The translations under genes and the position numbers were made by a program. From Thermus oshimai DSM 12092 (GTDB lineage Bacteria; Deinococcota; Deinococci; Deinococcales; Thermaceae), in NCBI RefSeq assembly GCF_000373145.1, contig NZ_KB890614.1:220043-284042 (forward strand): a stretch of DNA of 64,000 nucleotides, given 5' to 3'. Below, piece by piece: positions 1-8,409 of the stretch; positions within the stretch are counted from its first letter, which is position 1, and each line of letters begins with the position of its first letter. The notes under the pieces are model-generated. The model was not told the origin of the DNA and did not search any database. It saw only the letters and a program-made list of their open reading frames with translations.

Positions 1-1248
1 AAGCTCCTCCCGGAAGTCCGGGTGGGCCACCTCGATGAGGGCCAGGGCCCGTTCCCTTAGGGAGCGGCCGAAGAGCTCGGCGATGCCCCACTCCGTCACC
101 ACGTAGTGCACGTCCGCCCGGGTGGTGACCACCCCCGCCCCCGGCTTCAGGTAGGGGACGATGCGGCTTTGGCCCTTGGCCGTGGAGGGGAGGGCGATGA
201 TGGGCTTCCCCCCCTCGCTCCGGGCCGCCCCCCGGATGAAGTCCAGCTGGCCCCCGAAGCCCGAGTAGATGCGGGTGCCGATGGAGTCCGCCACCACCTG
301 GCCCGTGAGGTCCACCTCTATGGCGGAGTTGATGGCCACCATCTTGCGGTTCTGGGCCACCACGAAGGGGTCGTTCACGTAGTCCGCGGGGTGGAGCTCA
401 AAGAGGGGGTTGTCGTGCACGAAGCGGTAAAGCCGTTCCGAGCCCAGGACGAAGGTGCCGATGATCTTGCCCGGGTGGAGGGTCTTCCGCGCCCCGGTGA
501 TGAGCCCTTTCTCCAAGGCCTCCAGGACCCCGTCGGAGATCATCTCCGTGTGCACCCCGAGGTCGCGGCGGCCCTCGAGGCTGGCCAGCACCGCGTCGGG
601 GATGGCCCCGATGCCCATCTGCAGGGTGGCCCCGTCCTCAATGAGGCTGGCCACGTGGGCCCCGATGCGCCGCTCCACCTCCCCGAACCCCTCCCGCTTG
701 AGCTCCGGCAGGGGGTAGTCCATCTCCACGATGGCCGTGAAGCGGGACACGTGCACGAAGGTGTCCCCCAGGGTGCGGGGCATCCTGGGGTTCACCAGGG
801 CGATGACCAGGGGGGCGCTTTCCAGGGCGGCCTTGGTGGCGATGACCTCCACCCCCAAGGAGCAGAACCCGTGCTCGTCCGGGGGGGAGACCTGGACAAG
901 CGCGGCGTCCAGGGGGAGGACCCGCCTTTTAAAGAGCCAGGGCACCTGGTGGAGCATGATGGGCACGTAGTCCGCCCGGCCCTCGTTCACCGCGGGCCGG
1001 TCCGCCGGGCCCACGAAGAGGGAGCGCCGCCGGAAGTGCCCCTCCATTTCGGGCCCCGCGAAGGGGTCTTCCCCCATCTGCAGGAGGTGGATGAGCTCCA
1101 CCCCTTCCAGTTCGTCCTTGCGGGCGGCTAGGGCTTTGAGGAGAGGGGTGGGGGTGGCGGCGTTGCCGGAAACGAAGACCCGCATCCCCGAGCGGATGAG
1201 GCCCACGGCGTCCTCGAGGCTGGTGAGGCGCTTGCGGTAGGCGCTCAC
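1..1248 (-). CDS. Acetyl-CoA hydrolase / 4-hydroxybutyrate CoA-transferase family protein (3' end outside window)
   Basis: Reads from a GTG at 1248 and is still open at base 1, so about 416 codons are visible and the C-terminus is missing. The protein begins MSAYRKRLTSLEDAVGLI and has the family features: an early VFVSGNAATPTPLLKAL segment, VSPPDEHGFCSLGVEV in the first domain, and GFGGQLDFIRGA followed by IALPSTAKGQSRIVP in the second. Such enzymes move CoA between acyl groups or hydrolyse acyl-CoA in the cytoplasm; the substrate cannot be read from sequence. The GTG start overlaps the stop of the upstream dehydrogenase as GTGA and a GGGAGGTGA ribosome site precedes it, so the two are translationally coupled. 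Confidence 0.82.
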   Translation of the reverse strand, partial: MSAYRKRLTSLEDAVGLIRSGMRVFVSGNAATPTPLLKALAARKDELEGVELIHLLQMGEDPFAGPEMEGHFRRRSLFVGPADRPAVNEGRADYVPIMLHQVPWLFKRRVLPLDAALVQVSPPDEHGFCSLGVEVIATKAALESAPLVIALVNPRMPRTLGDTFVHVSRFTAIVEMDYPLPELKREGFGEVERRIGAHVASLIEDGATLQMGIGAIPDAVLASLEGRRDLGVHTEMISDGVLEALEKGLITGARKTLHPGKIIGTFVLGSERLYRFVHDNPLFELHPADYVNDPFVVAQNRKMVAINSAIEVDLTGQVVADSIGTRIYSGFGGQLDFIRGAARSEGGKPIIALPSTAKGQSRIVPYLKPGAGVVTTRADVHYVVTEWGIAELFGRSLRERALALIEVAHPDFREEL

Positions 1249-2303
1249 AGCTCACCTCCCTTCTCCCCCCGGAAGAGGTAGGCCCCCGCGCGCAGGGCCT
1301 CCGGCCCCTTTTCCCCGAGCTCCTTCAGGTAGGGCAGGAGGTGGAGGGTGAGGGCGTGGCTGGCGGTGCGGGGCACCAGGGCCGGCACGTTGGGCACGCA
1401 GAAGTGGGTGACGCCCAGCTCCTGGTAGATCCCCGGGCGGCTGGTCTCCGCCACCCCGCCTTGGTCTATGGCGAAGTCCAGGAGGACGGAGCCGGGCCGC
1501 ATCCTCTCCAGAAGGCTCCGGGTGAGGAGGATGGGGGTCCTCTCCCCGGGCACCGCCACCGCCCCCACCAGGACGTCCGCGAAGGCGGTGTAGCGCTCCA
1601 GCCGGGTCTGGGTGATGAGGGCGGTCACCGCCCCCGCCGCCTCCTGGGCCGCCCGCTCCAGGGCCTTCAGGTCCTGGTCCAGGAGGTAGACGGAGGCCCC
1701 GGCCCCCAAGAAGGCCTTGGCCGCGGCCCGGCCCAGGACCCCGGCCCCCAGGATGACCACGTCCGCCGGCGGGATGCCGGGCAGGCCGGAAAGGAGGATC
1801 CCCGGCCCCTGGGGGGCCTCCAGGAGGCGGCCTGCGATCTGGGGGGCAAGCCGCCCCGCGATCTCGCTCATGGCCTTAAGCACCGGCCGCTCCTCGGGGG
1901 TGCCCAAGAGCTCGTAGCCGATGGCGGTGAGGCCCTTCGCCTCCAGGGCCTCCAAAACCCCGGACTCCGCCGCCGCCAGGTGCAAAAAGCCCAGGAGGAC
2001 CGTTCCGGGGCGCAGGAGGGCGATCTCCTCGAGGCTGGGCCGCCCCACCCTTAAGACCACCTCCCCCCGGCGGTAGGCCTCCTCCTGGGTGTAGACGATG
2101 CGCGCCCCGGCGCGCTCGTACTCCTCGTCGGGGAAGCCCGCCCCTTCCCCGGCCCCCCGCTCCACGAAGACCCGGTGCCCCAGGGCCACAAGCTCCCGCA
2201 CCCCTTGGGGGGTGAGGGCCACCCGCCTTTCCCGCACCTCCTCCCCCGCCCAGGGGGGTAGGGCCCTGAGGGCCCCGCGCTCTTTCGGCAGGCTAAAGTC
2301 CAT
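1245..2303 (-). CDS. ald: Alanine dehydrogenase / PNT family protein
   Basis: 352 residues. An N-terminal Ald/PNT domain (RRVALTPQGVRELVALGH) is followed by a Rossmann NAD site VILGAGVLGRAAAKAF near residue 190 and the AIDQGGVAETSRP and PNVPALVPRT active-site segments. Canonical members convert L-alanine and NAD+ to pyruvate and ammonia. Two oddities: a 14-residue insertion after LPKE near the N-terminus, and the usual KVKEP motif, whose second lysine is catalytic, reads RVGRP here. The LHLAA histidine is kept. It could be a diverged paralogue rather than a working alanine dehydrogenase. AAGGAGG lies just before the ATG. Cotranscribed with the CoA-transferase family gene. Confidence 0.75.
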   Translation of the reverse strand: MDFSLPKERGALRALPPWAGEEVRERRVALTPQGVRELVALGHRVFVERGAGEGAGFPDEEYERAGARIVYTQEEAYRRGEVVLRVGRPSLEEIALLRPGTVLLGFLHLAAAESGVLEALEAKGLTAIGYELLGTPEERPVLKAMSEIAGRLAPQIAGRLLEAPQGPGILLSGLPGIPPADVVILGAGVLGRAAAKAFLGAGASVYLLDQDLKALERAAQEAAGAVTALITQTRLERYTAFADVLVGAVAVPGERTPILLTRSLLERMRPGSVLLDFAIDQGGVAETSRPGIYQELGVTHFCVPNVPALVPRTASHALTLHLLPYLKELGEKGPEALRAGAYLFRGEKGGEL

Positions 2304-2360
2304 ACCTCCTTGAGCTTACGCCCTACCGAAGGGCCACTTGTCCCTAGGGGGGCCTTTGGG

Positions 2361-2366
2361 TAGGCT
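2361..2366 (+). promoter_or_regulatory. -10 element of a leaderless promoter for the DUF456 gene
   Basis: TAGGCT lies 7 bases before the ATG at 2374, with no purine-rich ribosome site between. This is the TANNNT leaderless pattern repeated through the window. Confidence 0.5.
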
Positions 2367-2373
2367 TCTCCCC

Positions 2374-2850
2374 ATGGAGGCCTTCGCGGACTGGCTCTTT
2401 GTGGTCCTTTGGGCCCTTGGGGTCCTCCTCACCTTCCTGCCCTTCGTGCCCGCCACCTTGGTGGTCCTTCTGGCTGCGCTTCTCCACGAGCTTTTGGTGG
2501 GCTTCCGCGAGCTTTCCTTGGGCCTTTGGCTCGGCCTCCTGGCCCTGGGCCTTTTTGCCATGGCCCTGGACAACCTGGCGGCCCTCCTTGGGGCCAGGCG
2601 CTACGGGGCCGGCCGGGCGGGGCTATGGGGGGCCTTCCTCGGGGGGCTTTTGGGCCTCTTCTTTGGGGTTTTGGGGGTGCTCCTCCTGCCCTTTTTGCTG
2701 GCCTGGCTCTTTGAGTGGCTTTCGGGAAGGAGGCCGGAGGAGGCCCTACGGGCCGCCTGGGGCACGTTGGTGGGCCTCATGGGGGGGATGGTGGGGAAGG
2801 CCCTTTTGCACCTAGCCATGGGCCTTCTCGTCCTCCGGGCCATCTTTTAG
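2374..2850 (+). CDS. DUF456 family membrane protein
   Basis: 158 residues from the ATG at 2374, preferred over an upstream TTG at 2338 because a -10 box lies just before it. It has four or more hydrophobic segments: an FLPFVPATLVVLLAALLHEL hairpin, a second hairpin with FAMALDNLAALLGARRYGA, then the glycine-rich AGLWGAFLGGLLGLFFG and a final segment GTLVGLMGGMVGKALLHLA. The glycine-rich transmembrane hairpins and the GARRYGAGRAG loop fit DUF456, a family of inner-membrane proteins of unknown function. It is followed by a glutaredoxin-like gene with its own promoter. Confidence 0.75.
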   Translation: MEAFADWLFVVLWALGVLLTFLPFVPATLVVLLAALLHELLVGFRELSLGLWLGLLALGLFAMALDNLAALLGARRYGAGRAGLWGAFLGGLLGLFFGVLGVLLLPFLLAWLFEWLSGRRPEEALRAAWGTLVGLMGGMVGKALLHLAMGLLVLRAIF

Positions 2851-2852
2851 GG

Positions 2853-2858
2853 TAGGCT
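2853..2858 (+). promoter_or_regulatory. -10 element of a leaderless promoter for the glutaredoxin-like gene
   Basis: TAGGCT, 7 bases before the GTG at 2866. It lies 3 bases after the stop codon of the DUF456 gene. Confidence 0.45.
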
Positions 2859-2865
2859 TTAGGGC

Positions 2866-3099
2866 GTGGAGCTGGTCTTCGTCACCCGGGAAGGGTGCGG
2901 GCTTTGCGAGAAGGCGGAGCGGGTCCTCTGGGCCCTGGGGGTGCCCTACGTGCGCCGGGACGTGGACAGCGATCCGGAGCTTTTCCGCCTCTACACCTTC
3001 CGGGTGCCCGTGCTCCTTTTGGGGGATGAGGTGCTGATGGAGGGCCTTTTTGACGAGAAGGCCCTTTGGGAAAAGATGAACACCCTTCTTGGAGGTTAG
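2866..3099 (+). CDS. Glutaredoxin-like protein (DUF836 type)
   Basis: 77 residues from GTG. The thioredoxin fold is indicated by ELVFVTREGCGLCEKAERVL at residues 2-21, with a CGLC redox pair, a middle PYVRRDVDSDPEL strand, and the cis-proline FRVPVLLLGDEVLMEG. Proteins of this family are small cytoplasmic thiol-disulfide oxidoreductases; the partner is unknown. The next gene, lgt, starts 3 bases after its stop with a GGAGG site inside the last codons, so the two are probably cotranscribed. Confidence 0.8.
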   Translation: MELVFVTREGCGLCEKAERVLWALGVPYVRRDVDSDPELFRLYTFRVPVLLLGDEVLMEGLFDEKALWEKMNTLLGG

Positions 3100-3102
3100 G
3101 CT

Positions 3103-3951
3103 GTGGACCCCACCATGATCCAGATCGGCCCCTTGCGCATCCAGTGGTACGGCTTTTTCCTCACCGTGGCCATCTTCGCCGCCTTTGAGCTGGCCAAGCG
3201 CCGCCTCAAGGCCTGGGGGCTGGACACGGAGCGCTTTGAGCACGTGGCCTTCTGGGCGGTGGTGTGGGGGGTGGTGGGGGCCCGGCTGGGCTACGTCCTC
3301 ACCTCTCCTGGGCCCTTCCTGGAGAACCCGGCGGAGATCCTCTACATCTGGCACGGGGGGCTTTCCTTCCACGGGGCCGTTTTGGGCGGGGCCCTGGCCT
3401 TCCTCTACTTCCACAAGCGCAAGGGCTACCCCCTCTACCCCTACCTGGACGCGGCCACCCCGGGGGTGGCCCTGGGGATCATGGCGGGGCGGCTTGGCAA
3501 CTTCATGAACGGCTCCGACACCGCAGGCCGCCTCACCACCCTCCCCATCGGCTTCACCTGGCCGGAAAGCGCCACGGGCTTCCCCGGGGTCTGCCCCGGC
3601 ATTGACGACATCTCCCAGGTCTACCGGTGCACCGAGCTCCTCCGGGGCCCGGTGCACCTCACCCAGATCTACGGGGTGGGGGTGGGGCTCGTCCTCCTCT
3701 TCCTTTCCCTCTACTGGCTTAAAAAGAGGCCCTTCTACGGCTACGCCTTCTGGAACTTCCTCCTCTGGTACAGCGTCCTGCGCTCGATGCTGGAGGAGCC
3801 CTTCCGCCTGAACCCCCTCTGGCTTCCCGTCTACCGGAACGACGAGCTGGGGATTGGGCTCTTCACCGCCACCCAGATCGTGAGCATCCCCCTCATCCTC
3901 CTCTCCTGGTGGGCCCTCCGGCGCCTCGCCCGCCTGCGCCCTGAGGGATAA
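3103..3951 (+). CDS. lgt: Prolipoprotein diacylglyceryl transferase
   Basis: 282 residues with about seven transmembrane segments. Lgt transfers diacylglycerol from phosphatidylglycerol to the lipobox cysteine of exported prolipoproteins at the inner membrane. Family signatures are visible: IRWYG-like IQWYGFFL near residue 12, [14 protein letters not shown] near residues 83-96, and the Lgt signature [17 protein letters not shown] around 127-143, with the invariant RLGNFMN core. The GTG start at 3103 has GGAGG 7 bases upstream; an internal ATG at 3115 is the alternative. At least one lipoprotein substrate is encoded in this window (the gene ending at 11411). Confidence 0.93.
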   Translation: MDPTMIQIGPLRIQWYGFFLTVAIFAAFELAKRRLKAWGLDTERFEHVAFWAVVWGVVGARLGYVLTSPGPFLENPAEILYIWHGGLSFHGAVLGGALAFLYFHKRKGYPLYPYLDAATPGVALGIMAGRLGNFMNGSDTAGRLTTLPIGFTWPESATGFPGVCPGIDDISQVYRCTELLRGPVHLTQIYGVGVGLVLLFLSLYWLKKRPFYGYAFWNFLLWYSVLRSMLEEPFRLNPLWLPVYRNDELGIGLFTATQIVSIPLILLSWWALRRLARLRPEG

Positions 3952-3952
3952 T
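3947..3952 (+). promoter_or_regulatory. -10 element of a leaderless promoter for glmU
   Basis: GATAAT, 6 bases before the ATG at 3959. It overlaps the end of lgt. Confidence 0.45.
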
Positions 3953-3958
3953 AGGGCC

Positions 3959-5320
3959 ATGCACGCCCACGTGATCCTGGCCGCCGGGCAGGGGACGAGG
4001 ATGAAGTCCCGCCTGCCCAAGGTTCTGCACCCCCTTCTGGGCCGGCCCATGCTGGCCTACGCGGTGGAGGCCGCCCTTGCCCTGGCCCCCGAGCGCCTGG
4101 TGGTGGTGGTGGGCCACGGGGGGGAAGCCGTGCGGGAGGCCCTAGAGGGCTACCCGGTGGTCTTTGCCGAGCAGAAGGAGCAGCTCGGCACTGCCCACGC
4201 CCTTTTGCAGGCAGAAGGAGCCTTGAAGGGCTTTTCCGGCCCCATCCTGGTGACCCAGGGGGACACCCCCCTCCTGGCCCCAGACACCCTAAGGGCCCTC
4301 CTCGCCGCCCTGAAGGAGGGGGCGGGGATGGCCCTCCTCACCGTGGAGCTTCCGGACCCCACGGGCTACGGGCGCATCCTGCGCGAGGGGGAGGAGGTCC
4401 TGGCCAACGTGGAGGAGAAGGACGCTTCCCCGGAGGTGAGGGCCATCCGGGAGGTGAACGCGGGGGCCTACGCTTTTGACCCCTTCCTCTTCCAGGCCCT
4501 GAGGGAGGTGCGGAACGAAAACGCCGCCCGCGAGTACTACCTCCCCGACCTCATCGCCATCTACCGGGCCCACGGGAAAAAGGTGGTGGCCGTGCGGGGA
4601 AGGGTGGAGGAGGCCCTAGGGGTGAACACCCGCTTGGAGCTTGCCCGGGTGGAGGAGCTCCTCCTGGACCGCCTCCGCCGGGAGTGGATGCTAAGGGGGG
4701 TGCGGATGCTCCTCCCAGAGACCATCTATTTGGAGCCCTCCGTGGAGCTCGCCCCCGACGTGACCCTGGGGCCGGGGGTGGTGCTTAAGGGGAAGACCCG
4801 GGTGGGGGAGGGGTGCGAGGTGGGGGCCTACAGCGTCCTGGAGGACACGGTCCTGGAGCCTGGGGCCCGGGTCCTCCCCCATAGCGTCCTCCAGGGGGCC
4901 CACCTGGAGGTGGGCGCGGACGCGGGGCCCTTCGCCCGGCTCCGCCCGGGGGCGGTGCTGAAGCGGGGAGCCCACGTGGGGAACTTCGTGGAGGTGAAGA
5001 ACAGCGTCCTCCACGAGGGGGTGAAGGCGGGCCACCTGGCCTATTTGGGGGACGCGGAGGTGGGGGCGGGGGCCAACATCGGGGCCGGGGTCATCACCGC
5101 CAACTACGACGGGAAGCGGAAGCACCGCACGGAGATCGGAGAGGGGGCCTTCATCGGCTCCAACAGCGTCCTGGTGGCCCCGGTGCGCATCGGGCCTGGG
5201 GCCCTGGTGGGGGCGGGGAGCGTGGTCACGGAGGACGTGCCGGAGGATGCCCTGGCCCTTGCCCGCGCCCGGCAGCGGAACCTCTTGGGCTACGCCCGGA
5301 GGAAGCGGGAGGGGAGCTGA
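3959..5320 (+). CDS. glmU: Bifunctional N-acetylglucosamine-1-phosphate uridyltransferase / glucosamine-1-phosphate acetyltransferase
   Basis: 453 residues, the usual GlmU length. Makes UDP-GlcNAc for peptidoglycan and other envelope glycans in two steps. The N-terminal pyrophosphorylase half carries LAAGQGTRMKSRLPKVLHP at residues 7-25, EQLGTAHAL and VTQGDTPLL; the C-terminal half is a left-handed beta helix of hexapeptide repeats, with the acetyltransferase segments GNFVEVKNS, ITANYDGKRKHRTEIG and FIGSNSVLVAPV. Active-site motifs of both halves look complete. Own leaderless-type promoter; lies between lgt and tatA. Confidence 0.95.
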   Translation: MHAHVILAAGQGTRMKSRLPKVLHPLLGRPMLAYAVEAALALAPERLVVVVGHGGEAVREALEGYPVVFAEQKEQLGTAHALLQAEGALKGFSGPILVTQGDTPLLAPDTLRALLAALKEGAGMALLTVELPDPTGYGRILREGEEVLANVEEKDASPEVRAIREVNAGAYAFDPFLFQALREVRNENAAREYYLPDLIAIYRAHGKKVVAVRGRVEEALGVNTRLELARVEELLLDRLRREWMLRGVRMLLPETIYLEPSVELAPDVTLGPGVVLKGKTRVGEGCEVGAYSVLEDTVLEPGARVLPHSVLQGAHLEVGADAGPFARLRPGAVLKRGAHVGNFVEVKNSVLHEGVKAGHLAYLGDAEVGAGANIGAGVITANYDGKRKHRTEIGEGAFIGSNSVLVAPVRIGPGALVGAGSVVTEDVPEDALALARARQRNLLGYARRKREGS

Positions 5321-5368
5321 GTACCCCGCCAGCGTAAGGAGGGTTCACGTTCCCTTCAGCCCGGGTGG

Positions 5369-5374
5369 TAAACT
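5369..5374 (+). promoter_or_regulatory. -10 element of a leaderless promoter for tatA
   Basis: TAAACT, 7 bases before the ATG at 5382. There is no Shine-Dalgarno sequence in the gap. Confidence 0.55.
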
Positions 5375-5381
5375 GAGGGGC

Positions 5382-5606
5382 ATGAACCTGGGCATGCCGG
5401 AAATCCTGGTGATCCTGGTGGTGGCCCTCCTCATCTTCGGGCCCAAGAAGCTCCCCGAGCTCGGGCGCTCCCTGGGGCAGAGCATCCGCGAGTTCCGGCG
5501 GGGGGCGCAGGAGATCCGCGAGGAGCTGGAGCGGAGCGTGGAGGTTAAGGAGGAGCCCAAGGCCAAGGCCCCTGAGGCCAAGCCCCAAGAGGAGCCCAAA
5601 GCTTGA
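5382..5606 (+). CDS. tatA: Sec-independent translocase subunit TatA
   Basis: 74 residues. One N-terminal transmembrane helix (ILVILVVALLIFGPKKLPEL), the FGPKKLPELGRSLG hinge and amphipathic helix, and a charged tail rich in Lys, Glu and Pro. TatA oligomers, with TatC, move folded proteins bearing twin-arginine signals across the inner membrane. The ATG at 5382 is chosen over upstream in-frame codons because the membrane helix starts right after it and a -10 box lies 7 bases upstream. tatC follows with an overlapping TTGA. No separate tatB is nearby, so this looks like a minimal TatAC pair. Confidence 0.93.
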   Translation: MNLGMPEILVILVVALLIFGPKKLPELGRSLGQSIREFRRGAQEIREELERSVEVKEEPKAKAPEAKPQEEPKA

Positions 5607-6346
5607 AGGAAGCCCCCCTTGTAGAACACCTCGAGGAGCTCCGAGCCCGCCTCCTCTGGTCCCTCCTGGCCTGGGCGGTGATGACGGGCGTGGCCTGGAC
5701 CTTTAGGGTCCCGCTTCTGGACTGGCTCAAGCGCCCCTTGGACCTGGCGGCCAAGCAGAACGGCATCCAGGTGAACCTCATCGTCCTGGACATCACCGAG
5801 CCCTTTTTGGTCTCCTTGAAGGTGGCCGCCTTTGGGGGGCTGGTCCTGGCCCTCCCCTTCATCGTCTACCAGGTCTGGGCCTTCATCGCCCCCGGGCTTT
5901 ACGAGCACGAGAAACGCCTGGCGGCCCCCTTCCTCCTGGGGGCGGGCTTCAGCTTCGCCCTGGGGGCCCTCTTCGCCTACTACGGCTTCCTCCCCTTCGC
6001 CATCCCCTTTCTCCTGGGCTTCCTGGGGGACGTGGTGACCCCCCAGATCTCCATCGGCCGCTACATGGGCCAGGTGCTCATGATGATGACCGTCATGGGC
6101 CTGGTCTTTGAGATGCCGGTGGTGAGCTACCTCCTGGCGCGGCTCGGCCTTCTTTCCTCCAGCTTTTTGGCCCGGAACTGGCGCATCGCCGTGGTCCTCC
6201 TCCTCACCCTGGCCGCGGTCATCACCCCCACGGTGGACGTGGTGAGCCTCTCCATCGTCACCGGGCCCCTGCTCGTCCTCTACTGGCTGAGCGTCCTGGT
6301 GGCCCGGCTGGCGGAACGGGCCCGGCCCAAGGAGGAGGCCGCTTGA
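5603..6346 (+). CDS. tatC: Sec-independent translocase subunit TatC
   Basis: 247 residues, six transmembrane helices. TatC is the signal-peptide receptor of the twin-arginine system. Family signatures seen: VEHLEELRARLLWSL at residues 7-21, PFLVSLKVAAFGG near 66-78, YQVWAFIAPGLYEHEKR near 89-105 and FEMPVVSYLLARLGLL after residue 168. The TTG start overlaps the tatA stop as TTGA, a translational coupling also supported by HLEEL lying at the expected distance from the N-terminus. The TGA stop sits inside the -35 box of the next gene. Confidence 0.94.
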   Translation: MKEAPLVEHLEELRARLLWSLLAWAVMTGVAWTFRVPLLDWLKRPLDLAAKQNGIQVNLIVLDITEPFLVSLKVAAFGGLVLALPFIVYQVWAFIAPGLYEHEKRLAAPFLLGAGFSFALGALFAYYGFLPFAIPFLLGFLGDVVTPQISIGRYMGQVLMMMTVMGLVFEMPVVSYLLARLGLLSSSFLARNWRIAVVLLLTLAAVITPTVDVVSLSIVTGPLLVLYWLSVLVARLAERARPKEEAA

Positions 6347-6374
6347 CAGGGGAAGGGGCGCTTCCCCATAAAAT
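6343..6374 (+). promoter_or_regulatory. Promoter of the DAHP synthase gene
   Basis: TTGACA at 6343-6348 and CATAAAAT at 6367-6374. The spacer is 18 bases to CATAAA or 20 to TAAAAT. The box ends 5 bases before the ATG at 6380, so the transcript should be leaderless or nearly so. Confidence 0.6.
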
Positions 6375-6379
6375 AGCCC

Positions 6380-7441
6380 ATGGACGAGCGCATCCAGGCC
6401 CTTAGGCGGGAGGTGGACCGGATCAACCGGGAGCTTTTGCGCCTCCTCTCGGAAAGGGGCAGGCTGGTGCAGGAGATCGGCCGCATCCAGACGGAGCTGG
6501 GCCTGCCCCACTACGACCCCAAGCGGGAGGAGGAGATGCTTTCCTACCTCACCCGGGAAAACCCGGGGCCCTTTCCGGACGAGACCATCCGCAAGCTCTT
6601 CAAGGAGATCTTCAAGGCCAGCCTGGACCTGGAAGAACGGCAGGACCAGAAGAAGTTCCTCTACTCCCGGGCCCATAAGCCCGAGCCCACCCGGGTGGCG
6701 GTGAAGGGGGTGGTCTTCGGGGAACGGCCCCTCCTCATCGCCGGGCCCTGCTCCATTGAGTCCGAGGAGCAGATGATGGCCACCGCCCGTTTCCTCGCCG
6801 AACGGGGGGTGAAGGTCCTAAGGGGCGGGGCCTTCAAGCCCAGGACGAGCCCCTACGGCTTCCAGGGCCTCGGGGTGGAGGGCTTAAAGCTTGGGCGGAA
6901 GGCCGCGGACGCCTTCGGCATGGTCTTCGTCACCGAGGTCATGGACACCCGGGACGTGGAGGTGGTGGCGGAGTACGCGGACATCCTCCAGATCGGGGCC
7001 CGCAACATGCAGAACTTCGCCCTCCTCAAGGAGGTGGGCCGCGTGGGGAAGCCCGTCCTCCTCAAGCGGGGGCTTTCCGCCACCATGGAGGAGTGGTTTT
7101 ACGCCGCGGAGTACATCCTCTCCCAGGGGAACGAAAAGGTGATCCTGGCCGAGCGGGGCATCCGCACCTTTGAGCGCTGGACCCGGAACACCTTAGACCT
7201 CTCCGCCGTGGCCCTGGCCAAGCAGGAAACCCACCTGCCGGTGGTGGTGGACGTGACCCACGCCGCGGGCCGCACCGACCTCCTCACCCCCCTGGCCCGG
7301 GCGGCCCTGGCCGTGGGGGCGGACGGGGTGCACGTGGAGGTCCACCCCAACCCCAAGGTGGCCCTTTCCGACAACCAGCAGCAGATGGACTTCGCCCAGT
7401 TTGAGGCCTTCCTCCAGGGGATCGCCGACCTCTTACGCTGA
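6380..7441 (+). CDS. aroF: Bifunctional chorismate mutase / 3-deoxy-7-phosphoheptulonate synthase
   Basis: 353 residues. Residues 1-90 are an AroQ-type chorismate mutase helix bundle (RIQALRREVDRINRELLRLL, then LPHYDPKREEEML). Residues 95-353 are a type I DAHP synthase: LIAGPCSIESEEQM, LRGGAFKPRTSPYGFQG, IGARNMQNFALL, DVTHAAGR and the final HPNPKVALSDNQQQM. DAHP synthase condenses PEP and erythrose 4-phosphate, the first step to aromatic amino acids. In the homologous fusions the mutase domain acts mainly as an allosteric sensor of chorismate or prephenate. A stand-alone AroH mutase is also in this window at 31236. The TGA overlaps the ATG of the next gene. Confidence 0.93.
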   Translation: MDERIQALRREVDRINRELLRLLSERGRLVQEIGRIQTELGLPHYDPKREEEMLSYLTRENPGPFPDETIRKLFKEIFKASLDLEERQDQKKFLYSRAHKPEPTRVAVKGVVFGERPLLIAGPCSIESEEQMMATARFLAERGVKVLRGGAFKPRTSPYGFQGLGVEGLKLGRKAADAFGMVFVTEVMDTRDVEVVAEYADILQIGARNMQNFALLKEVGRVGKPVLLKRGLSATMEEWFYAAEYILSQGNEKVILAERGIRTFERWTRNTLDLSAVALAKQETHLPVVVDVTHAAGRTDLLTPLARAALAVGADGVHVEVHPNPKVALSDNQQQMDFAQFEAFLQGIADLLR

Positions 7442-8385
7442 TGGGCCTTTTGGATAACCTCCTGGACGCCTTCTTAAAGGCCACGGACCCCCGGCCCCGC
7501 TACACCGAGGGCCGCTGCCTCCTCTACAAGAACAGCGTGGGGGGGTGCGACCGGTGCTACCAGGCCTGCCCCAAGGGGGCGGTGCGCCTCGAGGGCTGGC
7601 GGGTGGAGCTGGACGAGGTCCTGTGCACGGGGTGCGGCCTCTGCACCGGGGTCTGCCCGGGGGTGGCCCTGGAGTACCCCTTGGGGGCCATCCAGGAGGC
7701 CTTGATCCGCGGGAAGGGGCAGCTCCGCTGTTCCAAGGCCGAGGGGAAGGGGGAGGAGGTGCTCTGCCTGGGCCGCCTCACCCCGGGGCTCCTCGCGGAG
7801 GCAGGAAGCCGCTTCGGGAAGCTGGTCCTCGCCCGGGGGGACTGCGCGGGGTGCAAGGTGGGGGGGCCTGGGGTGCCCGAGCACCTCGCGCGCATGGCGG
7901 AGGAGGCCCGGCGCTACTTCCCGGACCTGGAGGTGGAGGTGGTGGAGGGGGCCTTGCCAGGGGAGCCCGTGGGGCGGCGGGAGCTCTTCCGGGCCCTTTT
8001 GGGGAGCGCGCGGCGCACCGCCGCCGAGGTCCTCCCCGAGCTTCCCCTCCCCCAGGAGCCCGAGGAGAAGGGCCTGCCGGCTGAGCTCCGCCTGCGCCGG
8101 GCCGCGGCCCGGCGGGCGGAAGGGGTGCGCTGGCCCAAGGTGCGGGTGGAGGAGGGGTGCACCCTCTGCCCGGTGTGCACCAACGTCTGCCCCACGGAGG
8201 CCCTGAGGCGGGAGCGGGAAGGGGAGGAGTACGTGCTCTACCTCAAGGTGGAGGCCTGCACCGGCTGCGGGGCCTGCGTGGAGAGCTGCCCGCCCCAGGT
8301 GATGCGCCTGGAGGAGGCCTCCAAGGAGGAGGTCTTGCAGGAGCTCCCCCTCTTCCGGGGCCGTCCCCCCTGGTACGACCTCTAG
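7441..8385 (+). CDS. 4Fe-4S cluster-binding polyferredoxin-like protein
   Basis: 314 residues with four cysteine-rich motifs in two pairs: CDRCYQACPKGAV near residue 36, CTGCGLCTGVCPGVAL near 61, CTLCPVCTNVCPTEAL near 240 and CTGCGACVESCPPQVM near 275. An extra DCAGCKVG lies near 135. The pairs resemble two 2[4Fe-4S] ferredoxin modules flanking a middle domain, suggesting an electron-transfer subunit. The partner enzyme is not evident; a flavoprotein dehydrogenase follows 24 bases downstream. The start ATG overlaps the stop of DAHP synthase, so it is translationally coupled to an aromatic biosynthesis gene. I do not recognise a named family. Confidence 0.75.
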   Translation: MGLLDNLLDAFLKATDPRPRYTEGRCLLYKNSVGGCDRCYQACPKGAVRLEGWRVELDEVLCTGCGLCTGVCPGVALEYPLGAIQEALIRGKGQLRCSKAEGKGEEVLCLGRLTPGLLAEAGSRFGKLVLARGDCAGCKVGGPGVPEHLARMAEEARRYFPDLEVEVVEGALPGEPVGRRELFRALLGSARRTAAEVLPELPLPQEPEEKGLPAELRLRRAAARRAEGVRWPKVRVEEGCTLCPVCTNVCPTEALRREREGEEYVLYLKVEACTGCGACVESCPPQVMRLEEASKEEVLQELPLFRGRPPWYDL

Positions 8386-8409
8386 GCTGGGCGTATTCTA
8401 TCCCCAACC

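Noticed and set aside
5247-5381. Longer TatA start upstream of 5382
   Set aside because: The extra residues overlap glmU, lack similarity to TatA, and would bury the membrane helix inside the protein.
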